Part shown: positions 54,014-62,941 of the stretch, one piece after another
How positions within the stretch are numbered: position 1 is the first letter of the stretch
Layout of the letters: every line of letters begins with the position of its first letter
From: Pantoea sp. RIT-PI-b
GTDB taxonomy: Bacteria; Pseudomonadota; Gammaproteobacteria; Enterobacterales; Enterobacteriaceae
Assembly: GCF_001187905.1 (NCBI RefSeq)
Contig: NZ_LGIS01000033.1
Coordinates: forward strand, 124,001 to 188,000
Length of the DNA: 64,000 bases
Direction: 5' to 3'
Translations under genes and position numbers: made by a program
The notes under the pieces: model-generated
What the model was told of the DNA's origin: nothing
The model's database searches: none
The model's input: the letters and a program-made list of their open reading frames with translations, nothing else

Positions 54014-54815
54014 TGGAGTTCTTGTTGGATATTTGCTGGCTTAACCGAAGCTGATGAGTAGTTGTATAACAGCTAAAGCCAGGGATTGAATGACCGACAA
54101 TTCATCATTCTCTAAATGGCTGTGCTTAGCACAAGAACACCGAGAACCATGGATGATAAAAAGGCGTTATGTGCAAGGATGCACCTGCCAGCCCCTATTA
54201 GCTGTGAAGCAAGGGACGCGCATTATATAACGATTGTTCAGATTACAGGTTTTGTCAGAGGCATAACGGCGAAAGGCCTAAACAGCGGCAAGGCACGGTC
54301 TGTTTTTTGATAACGTCAATACAGAGATAAACATCGCGGCGTTTAATCCACGGCAACATTCATTAATGTCCGCTACAGGTACTGATTGAAACTTATAAAA
54401 ATGCGGCTTAGGTGTTGTTTATTATTCAGCCACAACCTTTTTGCCTTCTGCTGGCTCCCACGCATTCCACATCTCCCAAAATATCACCGCAACGACCTCC
54501 TTAAGCATTTCAGGTGGGAACGTTTTACGCTGAGAAATCGTTCCAATACTTGCATCAATGCGTGCATCAACGTCACATGTTCCCATATTCATGGCGAAGG
54601 AATCACAGTGCATGCTTAACCAAATAATTCTCCCACAGGTGCAAGAGGAGGGGTTATGCAGGGTAATATTTCAGGCATATTCATTGTGCCACATCCTTTG
54701 ATATTAAGTTGGAAGCAATGGCCGGTGGATTACCGGCCTGGTTGATGCAAGGACCATCGCCGCTTTAATTAGCGAACCTAAATGCGTCCGATCGTCTGTT
54801 AATAAAATGCTTGGG
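54014..54815. other. Long intergenic region with one doubtful small ORF
   Basis: These 802 bp separate the SDR operon from norW. I recognise no family. There is a 7-bp hairpin, GGCCGGT/ACCGGCC (54720-54738), without a T tract. The minus-strand frame 54422-54613 is the only ORF with protein-like composition. Confidence 0.5.
54422..54613 (-). CDS. Hypothetical 63-aa protein
   Basis: The frame encodes an acidic peptide with a mixed hydrophobic helix (PPEMLKEVVAVIFWEMW) and ends in KKVVAE. GGGAG lies 16 bases upstream of the ATG, too far for a good RBS. No homolog is recognised. It may be a real small gene or a chance frame. Confidence 0.3.
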   Translation of the reverse strand: MHCDSFAMNMGTCDVDARIDASIGTISQRKTFPPEMLKEVVAVIFWEMWNAWEPAEGKKVVAE

Positions 54816-55961
54816 TTAAGATGCGCCCGAAAGTTTGATGTCCTTCAACATACTGAATGCCAGCTTCATATGCTCTTCGCTGACAACAAATGCCCGTAAT
54901 GCCCCGTCTTCATCACGGCCTTGAGCAATAATGCCTGACGGGGATAACGCCATATCCCAATGATAAGCTGCATTCGCTGGATCGCCCGCCAGGTGAAGCG
55001 GCATATCCGGCGTTTTAACCTTGATCAACATGGCTGGCAGCATCAGTTTGGCGTCGTGACCGGTAAGGTTTTTAGCCAGCGTCATTGCCGCAAGGGTAGC
55101 GGGCTGCAGATAGGGCATCAGTTTTCCCTGAATCTCTGCACAATCACCCAAGGCGTAGACATCGGTAGCCGAGGTGGCGAGAGTGTCATCAACCACAATT
55201 CCACGACGTGTTTCGATTCCCGCACTCTGCGCCAGCGTAAGATTAGGGCGTAAGCCAATGGCACACACCACGGCGTTAAAAATCCTCCGTTGTCCGTTAC
55301 TGAACGTTGCCTCCAGTAAATCTTCATGCCGTGAGATTTTGGAAAGTTCATGCCTGAAGAGAAACTCTACCCCGTTGTTCATCAAACGGTTGTGCAGACG
55401 AGCACTGATTTCCGGTGGTAACAGCGCCGAAAGAAGGCCGTTACTGCGGTCCATTACCGTTACTGCTTTACCTGCACGGTTAAAATCCATCGCGAGTTCT
55501 GTGCCGATGAGACCCCCGCCGACCATCAATATTCGATGCGCATCTATCAGCGCGTTGTCATAGCGGCGGTATTCCTGCTGACTGTTTAGCGTGAAGATCA
55601 GATCACTGCCCTCTATCGCCGGTACGATGGCCTCGGCACCAGTAGCAAGCACCAGCTTGCCATAGACGTAATCGCCAGCGGGAGTTCTGATAACCTTTGC
55701 TGCCGTATCAATGCGCGAAACCGTGGTAAAAGGATGCAGCATGATGTTCTGGTTTTCCGCCCACTCTGCTGCGGTTTGTCGAGTGAGTGCCTCAGCGCGA
55801 TAACCCATACTGAAAACATGACTGAGTTCGGGCTTGTTGTATTCATCACAGCTATCGGCCGCAAAGATGCGAATCGGCACATGTTTATCCAGATGCCGGA
55901 TGTTTTTGACCAGCTGGCGGGCGGCGAAGCCTGAGCCAACAATCACAATGTCTGCTGACAT
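54816..55961 (-). CDS. norW: NADH:flavorubredoxin reductase
   Basis: From ATG 55961 it is 381 aa. The FAD motif is IVIVGSGFAARQLVKNIR, with an NADH-binding ILMVGGGLIGTELAMDF and the FAD-binding YALGDCAEI region. It passes electrons from NADH to the rubredoxin domain of NorV. It starts 4 bp after the norV stop, and both are transcribed from the sigma-54 promoter at 57475-57491. The ORF extension to 56063 runs into norV and is rejected. Confidence 0.94.
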   Translation of the reverse strand: MSADIVIVGSGFAARQLVKNIRHLDKHVPIRIFAADSCDEYNKPELSHVFSMGYRAEALTRQTAAEWAENQNIMLHPFTTVSRIDTAAKVIRTPAGDYVYGKLVLATGAEAIVPAIEGSDLIFTLNSQQEYRRYDNALIDAHRILMVGGGLIGTELAMDFNRAGKAVTVMDRSNGLLSALLPPEISARLHNRLMNNGVEFLFRHELSKISRHEDLLEATFSNGQRRIFNAVVCAIGLRPNLTLAQSAGIETRRGIVVDDTLATSATDVYALGDCAEIQGKLMPYLQPATLAAMTLAKNLTGHDAKLMLPAMLIKVKTPDMPLHLAGDPANAAYHWDMALSPSGIIAQGRDEDGALRAFVVSEEHMKLAFSMLKDIKLSGAS

Positions 55962-55965
55962 GGAC

Positions 55966-57435
55966 TCAGCCCTCGTAAGGATCAAACACGGATTTGCCCA
56001 GCGCGCATCCAGGGCATAAGAAATCGTCTGGCACGGCTTCCCATGCGGTTCCGGGTAGGACATCCTGGTTTGGTTCGCCCTCGGCCGGGTCGTAAACCCA
56101 CTGACAAACCGTACAAATCATTTTCTGCCCAATGTCTTCACCCGCTTCTACCACACCGACGCCACCCTGGTTTATGGGTGCGGAAGCTGCCATAACCGCA
56201 GCGGCAGTATTCGCTGCGACGACGGCTACCGGCAGCGGCGAGAGCGCCCATTCACGGGCGATTTTGCGGCCATGCTCGCGGCACTCTTCCAGCGCGGAGA
56301 GGTCGGGACGCCACTTGGTTTTGAGCGCAATCGTCATATCAAAACCGGCATCCTGCAGGCGAGTGGCAACGCGATCCACCGCTCCGCCGGTCCAGCCATA
56401 AGAACCGAACGCGGAGGCGCGTTTATTGCGGAATTTCAGGCCTGTAATCTCTTCCAGCATGCCCGCCACCTTCGGCATCATCACATTGTTCATGGTGGAG
56501 GAACCGACCAAAATGCCCTTGGAGCGGAAGCAGGAGGTGATGATTTCGTTTTTGTCGTGGGTGGAGACGTTGTAAACCTTCACGGCAACGCGCGGATCGG
56601 TTTCGCGGATACCTTCGGCGATCGCATCCGCCATCATGCGGGTGTTGTTAGACATGGCGTCGTAGAACAGGGTGATGCGATCTTCCTGATAATCCGCAGC
56701 CCATTGCAGGTACAGCTCTACAATCTGGGTGGGTTTATCGCGCCACACCACGCCATGCGAAGTCGCAATCATGCTGAACGGCAGATTAAAGCCGAGTATC
56801 TCATTGATTTTTGGGGTAACCAGACGCGCAAAAGGCGTCAGGATATTGGAGAAATAGCGCTGGCATTGATCAAACAGTTCGTGTTGGTCAACTTCATCGT
56901 TAAACAGATGTTCATCGCAGTAATGCTGGCCGAAGGCGTCATTACTGAACAGCACGGCGTCCTCTGTCATGTAAGTCATCATGCTGTCTGGCCAGTGCAA
57001 CATCGGGGTTTCAACAAAGATCAGTTTTTTGCCGTTGCCGAGATCAAGCGAATCACCGGTTTTAACCACGTTAAAATTCCATTCGGGATGGTGGTGATGA
57101 CCATTGATGGAATCAACGCCGTTAGCGGTGCAGTAAATCGGCGTGCCTGGAATCAGCGCCAGCAGTTCGGCGAGTGCGCCTGAATGGTCTTCTTCTGCAT
57201 GGTTAATTACGATGGCATCGATTTTTTTCAGATCGATTTCTTCTGCCAGATTCTTAACAAAATCAGTACGGAATTTAAGATCAACCGTATCGATCAGGAC
57301 GTTCCTGGCTTCGCGAATAAGATAGCTGTTATAGCTGGTGCCCCGTTGCATCTTGTACTCTTTGCCGTGAAAGTGCTCAACTTCCCAGTCACGTTTGCCG
57401 ACCCAAAAAATGTTGTTTTTTACGTGAATATTCAT
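55966..57435 (-). CDS. norV: Anaerobic nitric oxide reductase flavorubredoxin
   Basis: The 489-aa protein has an N-terminal metallo-beta-lactamase-like di-iron domain (HAEEDHSG; PMLHWPDSMMTY), a flavodoxin domain (LFYDAMSNNTRMMADAIAEG; FGSYGWTGGAVDR), a linker and a C-terminal rubredoxin with two CxxC pairs (CTVCQWVYDP; CPGC). It reduces NO to N2O under low oxygen. An upstream sigma-54 promoter and three NorR sites are recognisable. The UTR is short, about 30 nt. Confidence 0.96.
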   Translation of the reverse strand: MNIHVKNNIFWVGKRDWEVEHFHGKEYKMQRGTSYNSYLIREARNVLIDTVDLKFRTDFVKNLAEEIDLKKIDAIVINHAEEDHSGALAELLALIPGTPIYCTANGVDSINGHHHHPEWNFNVVKTGDSLDLGNGKKLIFVETPMLHWPDSMMTYMTEDAVLFSNDAFGQHYCDEHLFNDEVDQHELFDQCQRYFSNILTPFARLVTPKINEILGFNLPFSMIATSHGVVWRDKPTQIVELYLQWAADYQEDRITLFYDAMSNNTRMMADAIAEGIRETDPRVAVKVYNVSTHDKNEIITSCFRSKGILVGSSTMNNVMMPKVAGMLEEITGLKFRNKRASAFGSYGWTGGAVDRVATRLQDAGFDMTIALKTKWRPDLSALEECREHGRKIAREWALSPLPVAVVAANTAAAVMAASAPINQGGVGVVEAGEDIGQKMICTVCQWVYDPAEGEPNQDVLPGTAWEAVPDDFLCPGCALGKSVFDPYEG

Positions 57436-57474
57436 TTGATGCCCTGTTAGCGTAAGTTGGTTTCACAATCGTTG

Positions 57475-57491
57475 TGCATCAAGCGTGCCAA
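57475..57491 (-). promoter_or_regulatory. Sigma-54 promoter of norVW
   Basis: On the minus strand TTGGCACGCTTGATGCA matches the -24/-12 consensus, with GG-N10-GC spacing. It ends 40 bp upstream of the norV ATG. Confidence 0.9.
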
Positions 57492-57533
57492 TATTTAAGT
57501 TGCTGATATTTATATGTTTACATATTGGATTTT

Positions 57534-57587
57534 GTTTAAATTACAATAACCAATTTTGTGTTAGTGACAACTAATTGTATTAATGAC
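57534..57587 (-). promoter_or_regulatory. Three NorR sites upstream of norVW
   Basis: GT-N7-AC sites at 57534-57544 (GTTTAAATTAC), 57558-57568 (GTGTTAGTGAC) and 57577-57587 (GTATTAATGAC), each embedded in TTGT...ACAA. Start spacings are 24 and 19 bp. The nearest site begins 44 bp from the -24 GG. E. coli norV also uses three such sites. Confidence 0.85.
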
Positions 57588-57598
57588 AATTTACAGGC

Positions 57599-57622
57599 AT
57601 AAAAAACCCGCCGCAGCGGGTT
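57599..57622 (-). terminator. Intrinsic terminator of the short transcript
   Basis: On the minus strand AACCCGC and GCGGGTT pair with a 4-nt loop and are followed by TTTT. It lies just before the norVW enhancer sites and ends a leftward transcript that starts near 57768. Confidence 0.85.
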
Positions 57623-57703
57623 ATATATTCAGTGCAATTAACAGCGCCGGTGGATAGATGATGCCGCTGCCCAACGCAGGGCATCAGCGGCCGATGCAAT
57701 TTG

Positions 57704-57742
57704 CTAAGCGCTAAGCGCCTGACTGTTTTGTTGTTCTGACAC
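57704..57742 (-). CDS. Predicted 12-aa peptide in the norR-norV gap
   Basis: GTG start with AGGAG 8 bases upstream, reading MSEQQNSQALSA and then TAG. If the TAG is passed, the frame runs for 21 more codons to TGA, so a nonsense-truncated 34-aa protein is possible. The peptide has no recognised homolog. Support is from the RBS and from the dedicated sigma-54 promoter upstream. Confidence 0.4.
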   Translation of the reverse strand: MSEQQNSQALSA

Positions 57743-57778
57743 GGTGATACTCCTGAGCTACATTATCTAATCTAATGA

Positions 57779-57794
57779 GGCATATTCCTTGCCA
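57779..57794 (-). promoter_or_regulatory. Second sigma-54 promoter in the norR-norV gap
   Basis: On the minus strand TGGCAAGGAATATGCC has the -24 TGGCA, and GC at exact GG-N10-GC spacing. The -12 is ATGC, not TTGC, as also in the norVW promoter. It directs transcription leftward into the 12-codon ORF. Confidence 0.7.
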
Positions 57795-57837
57795 TTACAT
57801 AACACGTTGATTTTAATCAAATGTATAATTTCATATT

Positions 57838-57890
57838 GTGTTAAATACAATGTCTTTGCTTGTCTTTGAGACAATTCATGTGCGGGTGAC
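57838..57890 (-). promoter_or_regulatory. Second cluster of three NorR sites, next to norR
   Basis: GT-N7-AC sites at 57838-57848 (GTGTTAAATAC), 57862-57872 (GTCTTTGAGAC) and 57880-57890 (GTGCGGGTGAC). Start spacings are 24 and 18 bp, and the first begins 45 bp from the -24 GG of the promoter at 57779-57794. This copies the norVW arrangement (24, 19 and 44). The last site is 3 bp from the norR start, so it may also repress norR. Confidence 0.75.
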
Positions 57891-57893
57891 AAT

Positions 57894-59414
57894 ATGACTC
57901 TTTCTGTTCAGACGCTGGCGGCACTGGCTGTTGATATTCAAAATGGAGTGCATGGCCGCGACCGGTTTATGCGGATGATTAACAGCATCCACGACGCGCT
58001 AAACTGTGACGCCACCGCGCTATTACGTTACGAGAATCAGCAGTTTCGTCCGCTGGCCACCGCGGGTCTGGCACCGGATGTGATGGGGCGGCGATTCAAT
58101 CTTGATGCTCATCCACGACTTGAGGCCATCGCGCGGGCTGGCGATGTAGTGCGCTTTCCCGCCGACAGTGATTTACCCGATCCCTATGATGGATTGATTC
58201 CTGACCAAGGCGATTTACACGTCCACGCCTGCGTCGGCATGCCACTTTTTGTTGGGCAAACGCTGATCGGCGCCCTGACGCTGGATGGCATTAACGCTAC
58301 TCAATTTGATGATTACAGCGATGAAGAGTTACGGGTGCTGGCGAGCCTGACGGCGGGCGCACTGAATAATGCCTTGCTGATGGAGCGTTTAGAAAAACCC
58401 GCCTCATCCTTTACACCGCCACCACACCGGCCCGAAGAGAGTGAGGAGGTGGAGATCATCGGTGATTCGACGGCGTTAGCGCATCTCAAACAACAGATTG
58501 GTGTGGTTGCTCCTTCCGATCTCAGCGTGTTGATCATGGGTGAAACCGGCACCGGTAAAGAGTTGGTTGCTCAGGCCCTCCACCAACATTCTCATCGCGC
58601 AGCGCGGCCGCTGGTTTATCTCAACTGTGCAGCCCTGCCGGAAAGCGTGGCGGAGAGCGAGCTGTTTGGCCACGTCAAAGGGGCGTTCACCGGCGCCATT
58701 CACGATCGGCCGGGCAAATTCGAATTGGCGGATAAAGGGACGCTGTTTCTTGATGAGATTGGAGAGTTGCCGCTTTCGCTGCAGGCCAAGCTGCTACGCG
58801 TGCTGCAGTACGGCGATCTGCAGCGAGTGGGCGAAGATAAGCCGCTTACCGTGGATGTGCGCATTATCGCCGCGACCAACCTCGATATGCGCAAGGCGGT
58901 GACCGATGGCAAATTCAGGGCTGATCTTTATCATCGCCTTAGCGTCTTCCCGCTGTTCGTCCCGTCGCTGAATGAACGTCGTGACGATATCGTGCTGCTA
59001 GCGGGCTATTTCTGTGAAAAGTGTCGGGTGAAATTTGGCCTGTTGAGTGTTGCGTTAAGTGCTGGCTGCCGCGCTATGCTGCAAGCCGCAAGCTGGCCGG
59101 GAAATGTGCGCGAGCTGGAACATGCCATATATCGTGCCGTGATCATCGCGCAGGCCGAATCACGCAACGGCGAAGTCATTCTGCTTCCACAACATTTTCA
59201 ACTGCAGGATGGCGGAACCGTTCATGCAGAGCCGATCAAAATGTTGCTAACCACGCCAGTGGTGAACCTCAGCGAGGCGACGCGTAAATTTCAGTACGAC
59301 TACATTAAACAGGTCTATGAAAGCTGCGATCGGGTGTGGGCTAAGGCGGCTAGAAAGCTGGAATTGGATCCCGGTAATCTTCATCGGCTGGCAGTCAAAT
59401 TGGGACTGAAATAA
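57894..59414 (+). CDS. norR: NO-responsive sigma-54 activator NorR
   Basis: The 506-aa protein has an N-terminal GAF domain (to about 165) that holds the NO-sensing iron, an AAA+ domain with GETGTGKE (Walker A), GAFTGA for sigma-54 contact (near 265) and GTLFLDEIGELP (Walker B), and a C-terminal Fis-type HTH (AARKLELDPGNLHRLAVKLGLK). It activates sigma-54 promoters at GT-N7-AC sites when NO is present. It is divergent from norVW and from the extra short transcript. Confidence 0.96.
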   Translation: MTLSVQTLAALAVDIQNGVHGRDRFMRMINSIHDALNCDATALLRYENQQFRPLATAGLAPDVMGRRFNLDAHPRLEAIARAGDVVRFPADSDLPDPYDGLIPDQGDLHVHACVGMPLFVGQTLIGALTLDGINATQFDDYSDEELRVLASLTAGALNNALLMERLEKPASSFTPPPHRPEESEEVEIIGDSTALAHLKQQIGVVAPSDLSVLIMGETGTGKELVAQALHQHSHRAARPLVYLNCAALPESVAESELFGHVKGAFTGAIHDRPGKFELADKGTLFLDEIGELPLSLQAKLLRVLQYGDLQRVGEDKPLTVDVRIIAATNLDMRKAVTDGKFRADLYHRLSVFPLFVPSLNERRDDIVLLAGYFCEKCRVKFGLLSVALSAGCRAMLQAASWPGNVRELEHAIYRAVIIAQAESRNGEVILLPQHFQLQDGGTVHAEPIKMLLTTPVVNLSEATRKFQYDYIKQVYESCDRVWAKAARKLELDPGNLHRLAVKLGLK

Positions 59415-59526
59415 AGGGTGATGTTAATCGCAAAGATAATATAGGTCACCTGCCGTTTAGCCAGGAAGACGCGAAACTGTTCTTCCGATGGAATGAGATG
59501 CATAGGTAAATACTCATGGCTAATAA

Positions 59527-59552
59527 CTTACCCGCATTGTAGTGCGGGTAAG
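59527..59552. terminator. Hairpin between norR and budC
   Basis: CTTACCCGCA and TGCGGGTAAG form a 10-bp perfect stem with a 6-nt loop between the convergent genes. There is no clear T tract on either side, so termination may be weak. Confidence 0.5.
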
Positions 59553-59565
59553 CACCATCTTTGAA

Positions 59566-60339
59566 TCAGTTGAATACCATACCGCCGTCGATTAATAGCG
59601 ATTGCCCGGTCATGTAATCGGAGTCGGGTCCCGCCAGAAAGGCAACGCAGGCAGCCACATCTTCCGGCTCAGACAGGCGGCCCAGGGTAATACGTTTGGC
59701 AAACTCCTCAGTGCCATACCCGGCCGGTTTACCTGCCGCTTCTGAGATTTGTTTGTCGATGGATTGCCACATGGGAGTGTTAACAATGCCGGGACAGAAG
59801 GCATTAACCGTGATGCCTTTAGGCGCAAGATCCTTGGCCGCTGTCTGCGTAAGCCCGCGAACGGCAAACTTGCTGGAACTGTATACGGCAAGTTCCGGAT
59901 TGCCTACATGTCCAGCCTGAGAGCAGGCATTAATGATTTTGCCGCCGTGATTCTCCGCGGCGAAAGCGTTGATCGCCGCCTGCATTCCCCAAATCACCCC
60001 CTTGACGTTGACGTTATAGACCTTATCCACAATCTCTTCGGTGATATCGCTGATGGGTGTTGATGGCGCAATACCGGCATTGTTCACAATCACATTGAAA
60101 TCGCCCAGCGCATGACGTGCCTCTTCAACAGCGTGAAATACCTTGTCGCGTTGGGTGACATCAACCTGCAGCGCCAAAGCCTTTCCCCCCGAGCGGATAA
60201 TCTCATCAGCGACATGCTGCGCTGTTTCAAGATTGAAATCCGCGATGGCAACGGCAAAGCCGTCTTTTGCCAGGCGTAAGGCGATGGCAGCGCCAATGCC
60301 CTGGCCGGCACCGGTCACAAATGCGACTCTGTTTTTCAT
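59566..60339 (-). CDS. budC: Acetoin reductase / 2,3-butanediol dehydrogenase
   Basis: The 257-aa SDR matches Klebsiella BudC by eye: FVTGAGQGIGAAIALRLAKDGF, NNAGIAPSTPI, catalytic YSSSKFAV and a C-terminal MTGQSLLIDGGMVFN. It reduces diacetyl and acetoin with NADH. It is the last gene of the budABC operon, 21 bp after budB. Confidence 0.92.
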   Translation of the reverse strand: MKNRVAFVTGAGQGIGAAIALRLAKDGFAVAIADFNLETAQHVADEIIRSGGKALALQVDVTQRDKVFHAVEEARHALGDFNVIVNNAGIAPSTPISDITEEIVDKVYNVNVKGVIWGMQAAINAFAAENHGGKIINACSQAGHVGNPELAVYSSSKFAVRGLTQTAAKDLAPKGITVNAFCPGIVNTPMWQSIDKQISEAAGKPAGYGTEEFAKRITLGRLSEPEDVAACVAFLAGPDSDYMTGQSLLIDGGMVFN

Positions 60340-60360
60340 AATGGCATCCTTGATATTTAT

Positions 60361-62040
60361 TTAGAGAAGTTGACTGAGGTGTAACTGACTCATCAGCAAT
60401 GGGTTATCGCTGTAGTCGACCGGAATAGCGACCACTGCCGGGCCATTGATATCCATGGCTCTGCGCAACGTTGGTTCCAGTTCAGCAGCACTGTTTACTG
60501 AGAAGCCGGCAGCGCCGAACGCTTCGGCATAGGCTTTAAAATCAACCGGGCCAAAATTGACACCTGAAATGCGCTGATACTTTTTCTCTTCCTGCATGGC
60601 GACCATGTTGTAGGCGTTATCGACCCAGATGATATGCAGAATATTGGCCTTGAGCCTGACAGCAGTTTCCAGCTCCATGCTTGATTGTAAAAATCCGCCA
60701 TCACCGGAGACCGATACAATTTTGCGTGAGGGATCAACCAGCCATGCACCGATAGCCCAGGGCAGGGCGACACCCATGGTCTGCTGACCATTGGAGATCA
60801 TGATTTGGCGCGCGCGGAAGCTATACAGATATCGCGCAATCCAGATGTGAAAGCTTCCCATGTCAACGGTAAGGCTGATGTCAGCGTTAATGATGTCCTG
60901 CATCGCGCGCACGATGCGCAGTGGATGCAGCGCAAACTGATTTAAGCTGGCGCCTTGCAGTGCCAGTAATTGCCGTTGCTGCTGCCGATCTTCCAGCACA
61001 GAAGCTGCGATGGTACTGAGCTGAAGCGGCGCGGTGATGCGGGTGGCAATCTTGCTTACGGTCTGGGCAATGTCGCCGACCAGTTCTGCGTCAGGCAGGT
61101 AAAGGTTATCCGTATCAGCTGGCAGCACATCAATATGGACCAGCAAAGCTTTGCCGCTGTTCCACATTGCTGGCTCATACTCAACCGGGCTGTACCCGAT
61201 AGTGATGATCAGGTCTGCCTGCTGTAATAGACGGTCTCCGGCCTGGTTGTTAAATAGTCCAACACGTCCGGCAAACCGTGAGAAGTTCTCCTGTCTGACG
61301 GCACCTGCGGCCTGGTAAGTACTGGTTACCGGGATCTGGCTTTTCGACAGTAATTCATGAATCGCAGCGCTGTTTTCTGGCTGACTGGCCATCAGGCCCA
61401 GCAGAATGACCGGATTTTTTGCCCGAGTGATCTCCTGGCTGACCGCCTCAATCAGGGCATCGGGTGCGGCACCCAGCTTGATGTGTCCATTGCTGTGCAA
61501 AGGGCTGCCGGACACAGGCTGGTCGACAATATCCTGTGGCAGGCTGATAAATGTGCCGCCGCCGCGTCCGTTTTCAGCATGACGAAATGCATTGGAGACA
61601 CATTCAGTCAGTGCGGAAGGAGAGGTGACCTCAACAGCATATTTAGTGACCGGGCGAAACATCGAAACGGTATCCAGGCTTTGGTGAACCTGTTTGGCGC
61701 TATCCGATCGTTTTACCGCTCCGCCAATGGCCACCACCGGATCGCCTTCGCTGGTGGCGGTTGCCATGCCGGTAACCAGGTTCGAACAGCCGGGTCCGGA
61801 GGTCACGAGTGCAACACCTGCATGCCCAGTGAGTCGGCCTACTGCTGCGGCCATAAAAGCAGCGTTAGCTTCATGTCTGACAGGGATCAGTTGAATGGGT
61901 GAATCCACCAGCGAATCAAACACTTTATCGATCTTGGCTCCGGGGATGCCAAACACGTGATTAACCCCCTGCGCTTCAAGTTGTGCGACAACTAAATCGG
62001 CGCCGCTGTTCCAGATAGTGTTGGTTTTTAACGTTTTCAT
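60361..62040 (-). CDS. budB: Catabolic acetolactate synthase
   Basis: The 559-aa ThDP enzyme has the catalytic Glu in RHEANAAFMA, a central domain, and a ThDP/Mg region (GDGGFLQSSMELETAVRLKANILHIIWVDNAYNM). Catabolic (BudB/AlsS) enzymes need no FAD-linked regulatory subunit; none is encoded nearby. It condenses two pyruvate to acetolactate. It lies 14 bp after budA. Confidence 0.94.
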   Translation of the reverse strand: MKTLKTNTIWNSGADLVVAQLEAQGVNHVFGIPGAKIDKVFDSLVDSPIQLIPVRHEANAAFMAAAVGRLTGHAGVALVTSGPGCSNLVTGMATATSEGDPVVAIGGAVKRSDSAKQVHQSLDTVSMFRPVTKYAVEVTSPSALTECVSNAFRHAENGRGGGTFISLPQDIVDQPVSGSPLHSNGHIKLGAAPDALIEAVSQEITRAKNPVILLGLMASQPENSAAIHELLSKSQIPVTSTYQAAGAVRQENFSRFAGRVGLFNNQAGDRLLQQADLIITIGYSPVEYEPAMWNSGKALLVHIDVLPADTDNLYLPDAELVGDIAQTVSKIATRITAPLQLSTIAASVLEDRQQQRQLLALQGASLNQFALHPLRIVRAMQDIINADISLTVDMGSFHIWIARYLYSFRARQIMISNGQQTMGVALPWAIGAWLVDPSRKIVSVSGDGGFLQSSMELETAVRLKANILHIIWVDNAYNMVAMQEEKKYQRISGVNFGPVDFKAYAEAFGAAGFSVNSAAELEPTLRRAMDINGPAVVAIPVDYSDNPLLMSQLHLSQLL

Positions 62041-62054
62041 AGTGACCTCTACGG

Positions 62055-62837
62055 TTAGCTTTCAACGGCCCGAATGGCTTCATCAAGATTGTGAGGATTG
62101 AGCTCTGCCTGGAGGAATTCGGTATCCCGGGGGAGATCAATCACCAGCTTGCTAATCGCGCCAAAGGTCAGCGTTCCCTCCTCGAGCACATAGTCGAGGA
62201 TGTGTCCGCCGCCTTGCCGGTCATCAGTAATAAAGTGCTCGTGATAACCGGCCACGTTGATCCCCTGCATGTACTGCGGCGTTCGGAAGCCAATCAGTTC
62301 ACCCGGGGTCTGTTTGAATGCGAAGGTTGGCTGATCGCCCAGCACCTCAGGCATCGAGCGATAAGGGCGGCACTGACAGGGAACGGTACGAGTCTGAACC
62401 GCCTGGAAGCGGCCACTGATGCGCATGGCGCAGAACTGATTGTCTGAAGTGATTTTACTGTCGATAACCCGGTGAACCTCTTCTCGCGTCGCGGTTCCGC
62501 TGAAGCGGTGATGATGTTCCGGTTTGAAAAAGGTCATTACTGCAAACGGCGTTTGTTGCTCGGGTTTGGCAGGATTGGCGCTGCCATCGGAGCGTAACTG
62601 ATAGACTTTGCTGTCGAAGGCGATAAGTTCGCCATCAAGCTGGTTGAAGGTACCCAGACCAAAATCGCCTTTGTTTAATAAGTCCGACACCGTGGTGGAT
62701 CCGTCATAAACACCACTCAGCAGCGCGCTCATCAGGGAGGTCTGATAGATAACCTTTTCTGGTGAATCATCATTGAGTTTTAAGACGGTCTCTTTCAGCT
62801 GTTCCTCGCATGAACAGTCAGATACAAAATTACACAT
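62055..62837 (-). CDS. budA: Alpha-acetolactate decarboxylase
   Basis: From ATG 62837 (RBS GAGGTGG) the protein is 260 aa. It matches BudA: IYQTSLMSALLSGVYDGSTT, GDFGLGTFNQLDGELIAFD, GFRTPQYMQGINVAGYHEHFITDDRQGGGHILDY with the zinc-binding histidines, and a C-terminal AIRAVES. It converts acetolactate to acetoin. The longer ORF to 62879 is rejected. Confidence 0.95.
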   Translation of the reverse strand: MCNFVSDCSCEEQLKETVLKLNDDSPEKVIYQTSLMSALLSGVYDGSTTVSDLLNKGDFGLGTFNQLDGELIAFDSKVYQLRSDGSANPAKPEQQTPFAVMTFFKPEHHHRFSGTATREEVHRVIDSKITSDNQFCAMRISGRFQAVQTRTVPCQCRPYRSMPEVLGDQPTFAFKQTPGELIGFRTPQYMQGINVAGYHEHFITDDRQGGGHILDYVLEEGTLTFGAISKLVIDLPRDTEFLQAELNPHNLDEAIRAVES

Positions 62838-62941
62838 TTGCCACCTCGCAAACCAATAGTTAAGCCGTGTTAATATCATGGTGGGCTTTTTGGCCTACGG
62901 AATCCAATAGCGAAACCTGTTAACTTTGAGACGTATTTGAT

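Larger units (their letters stand above)
57599..57768 (-). ncRNA. Predicted NorR/sigma-54-dependent short transcript of about 170 nt
   Basis: The limits are a sigma-54 promoter (57779-57794, start near 57768) and an intrinsic terminator (57599-57622), both on the minus strand. It contains a 12-codon ORF with a good RBS and then about 100 nt of structured sequence: a GCGC-TTA-GCGC hairpin, and a long stem at 57660-57685 (GATGCC/GGCATC and CTGC/GCAG, one bulge). It could be a regulatory RNA, a peptide mRNA, or both. No known RNA family is recognised. Confidence 0.6.

Noticed and set aside
56272..57183. 303-aa plus-strand ORF inside norV
   Set aside because: It is antisense to flavorubredoxin with all its domains intact; long antisense frames are a codon-bias effect.
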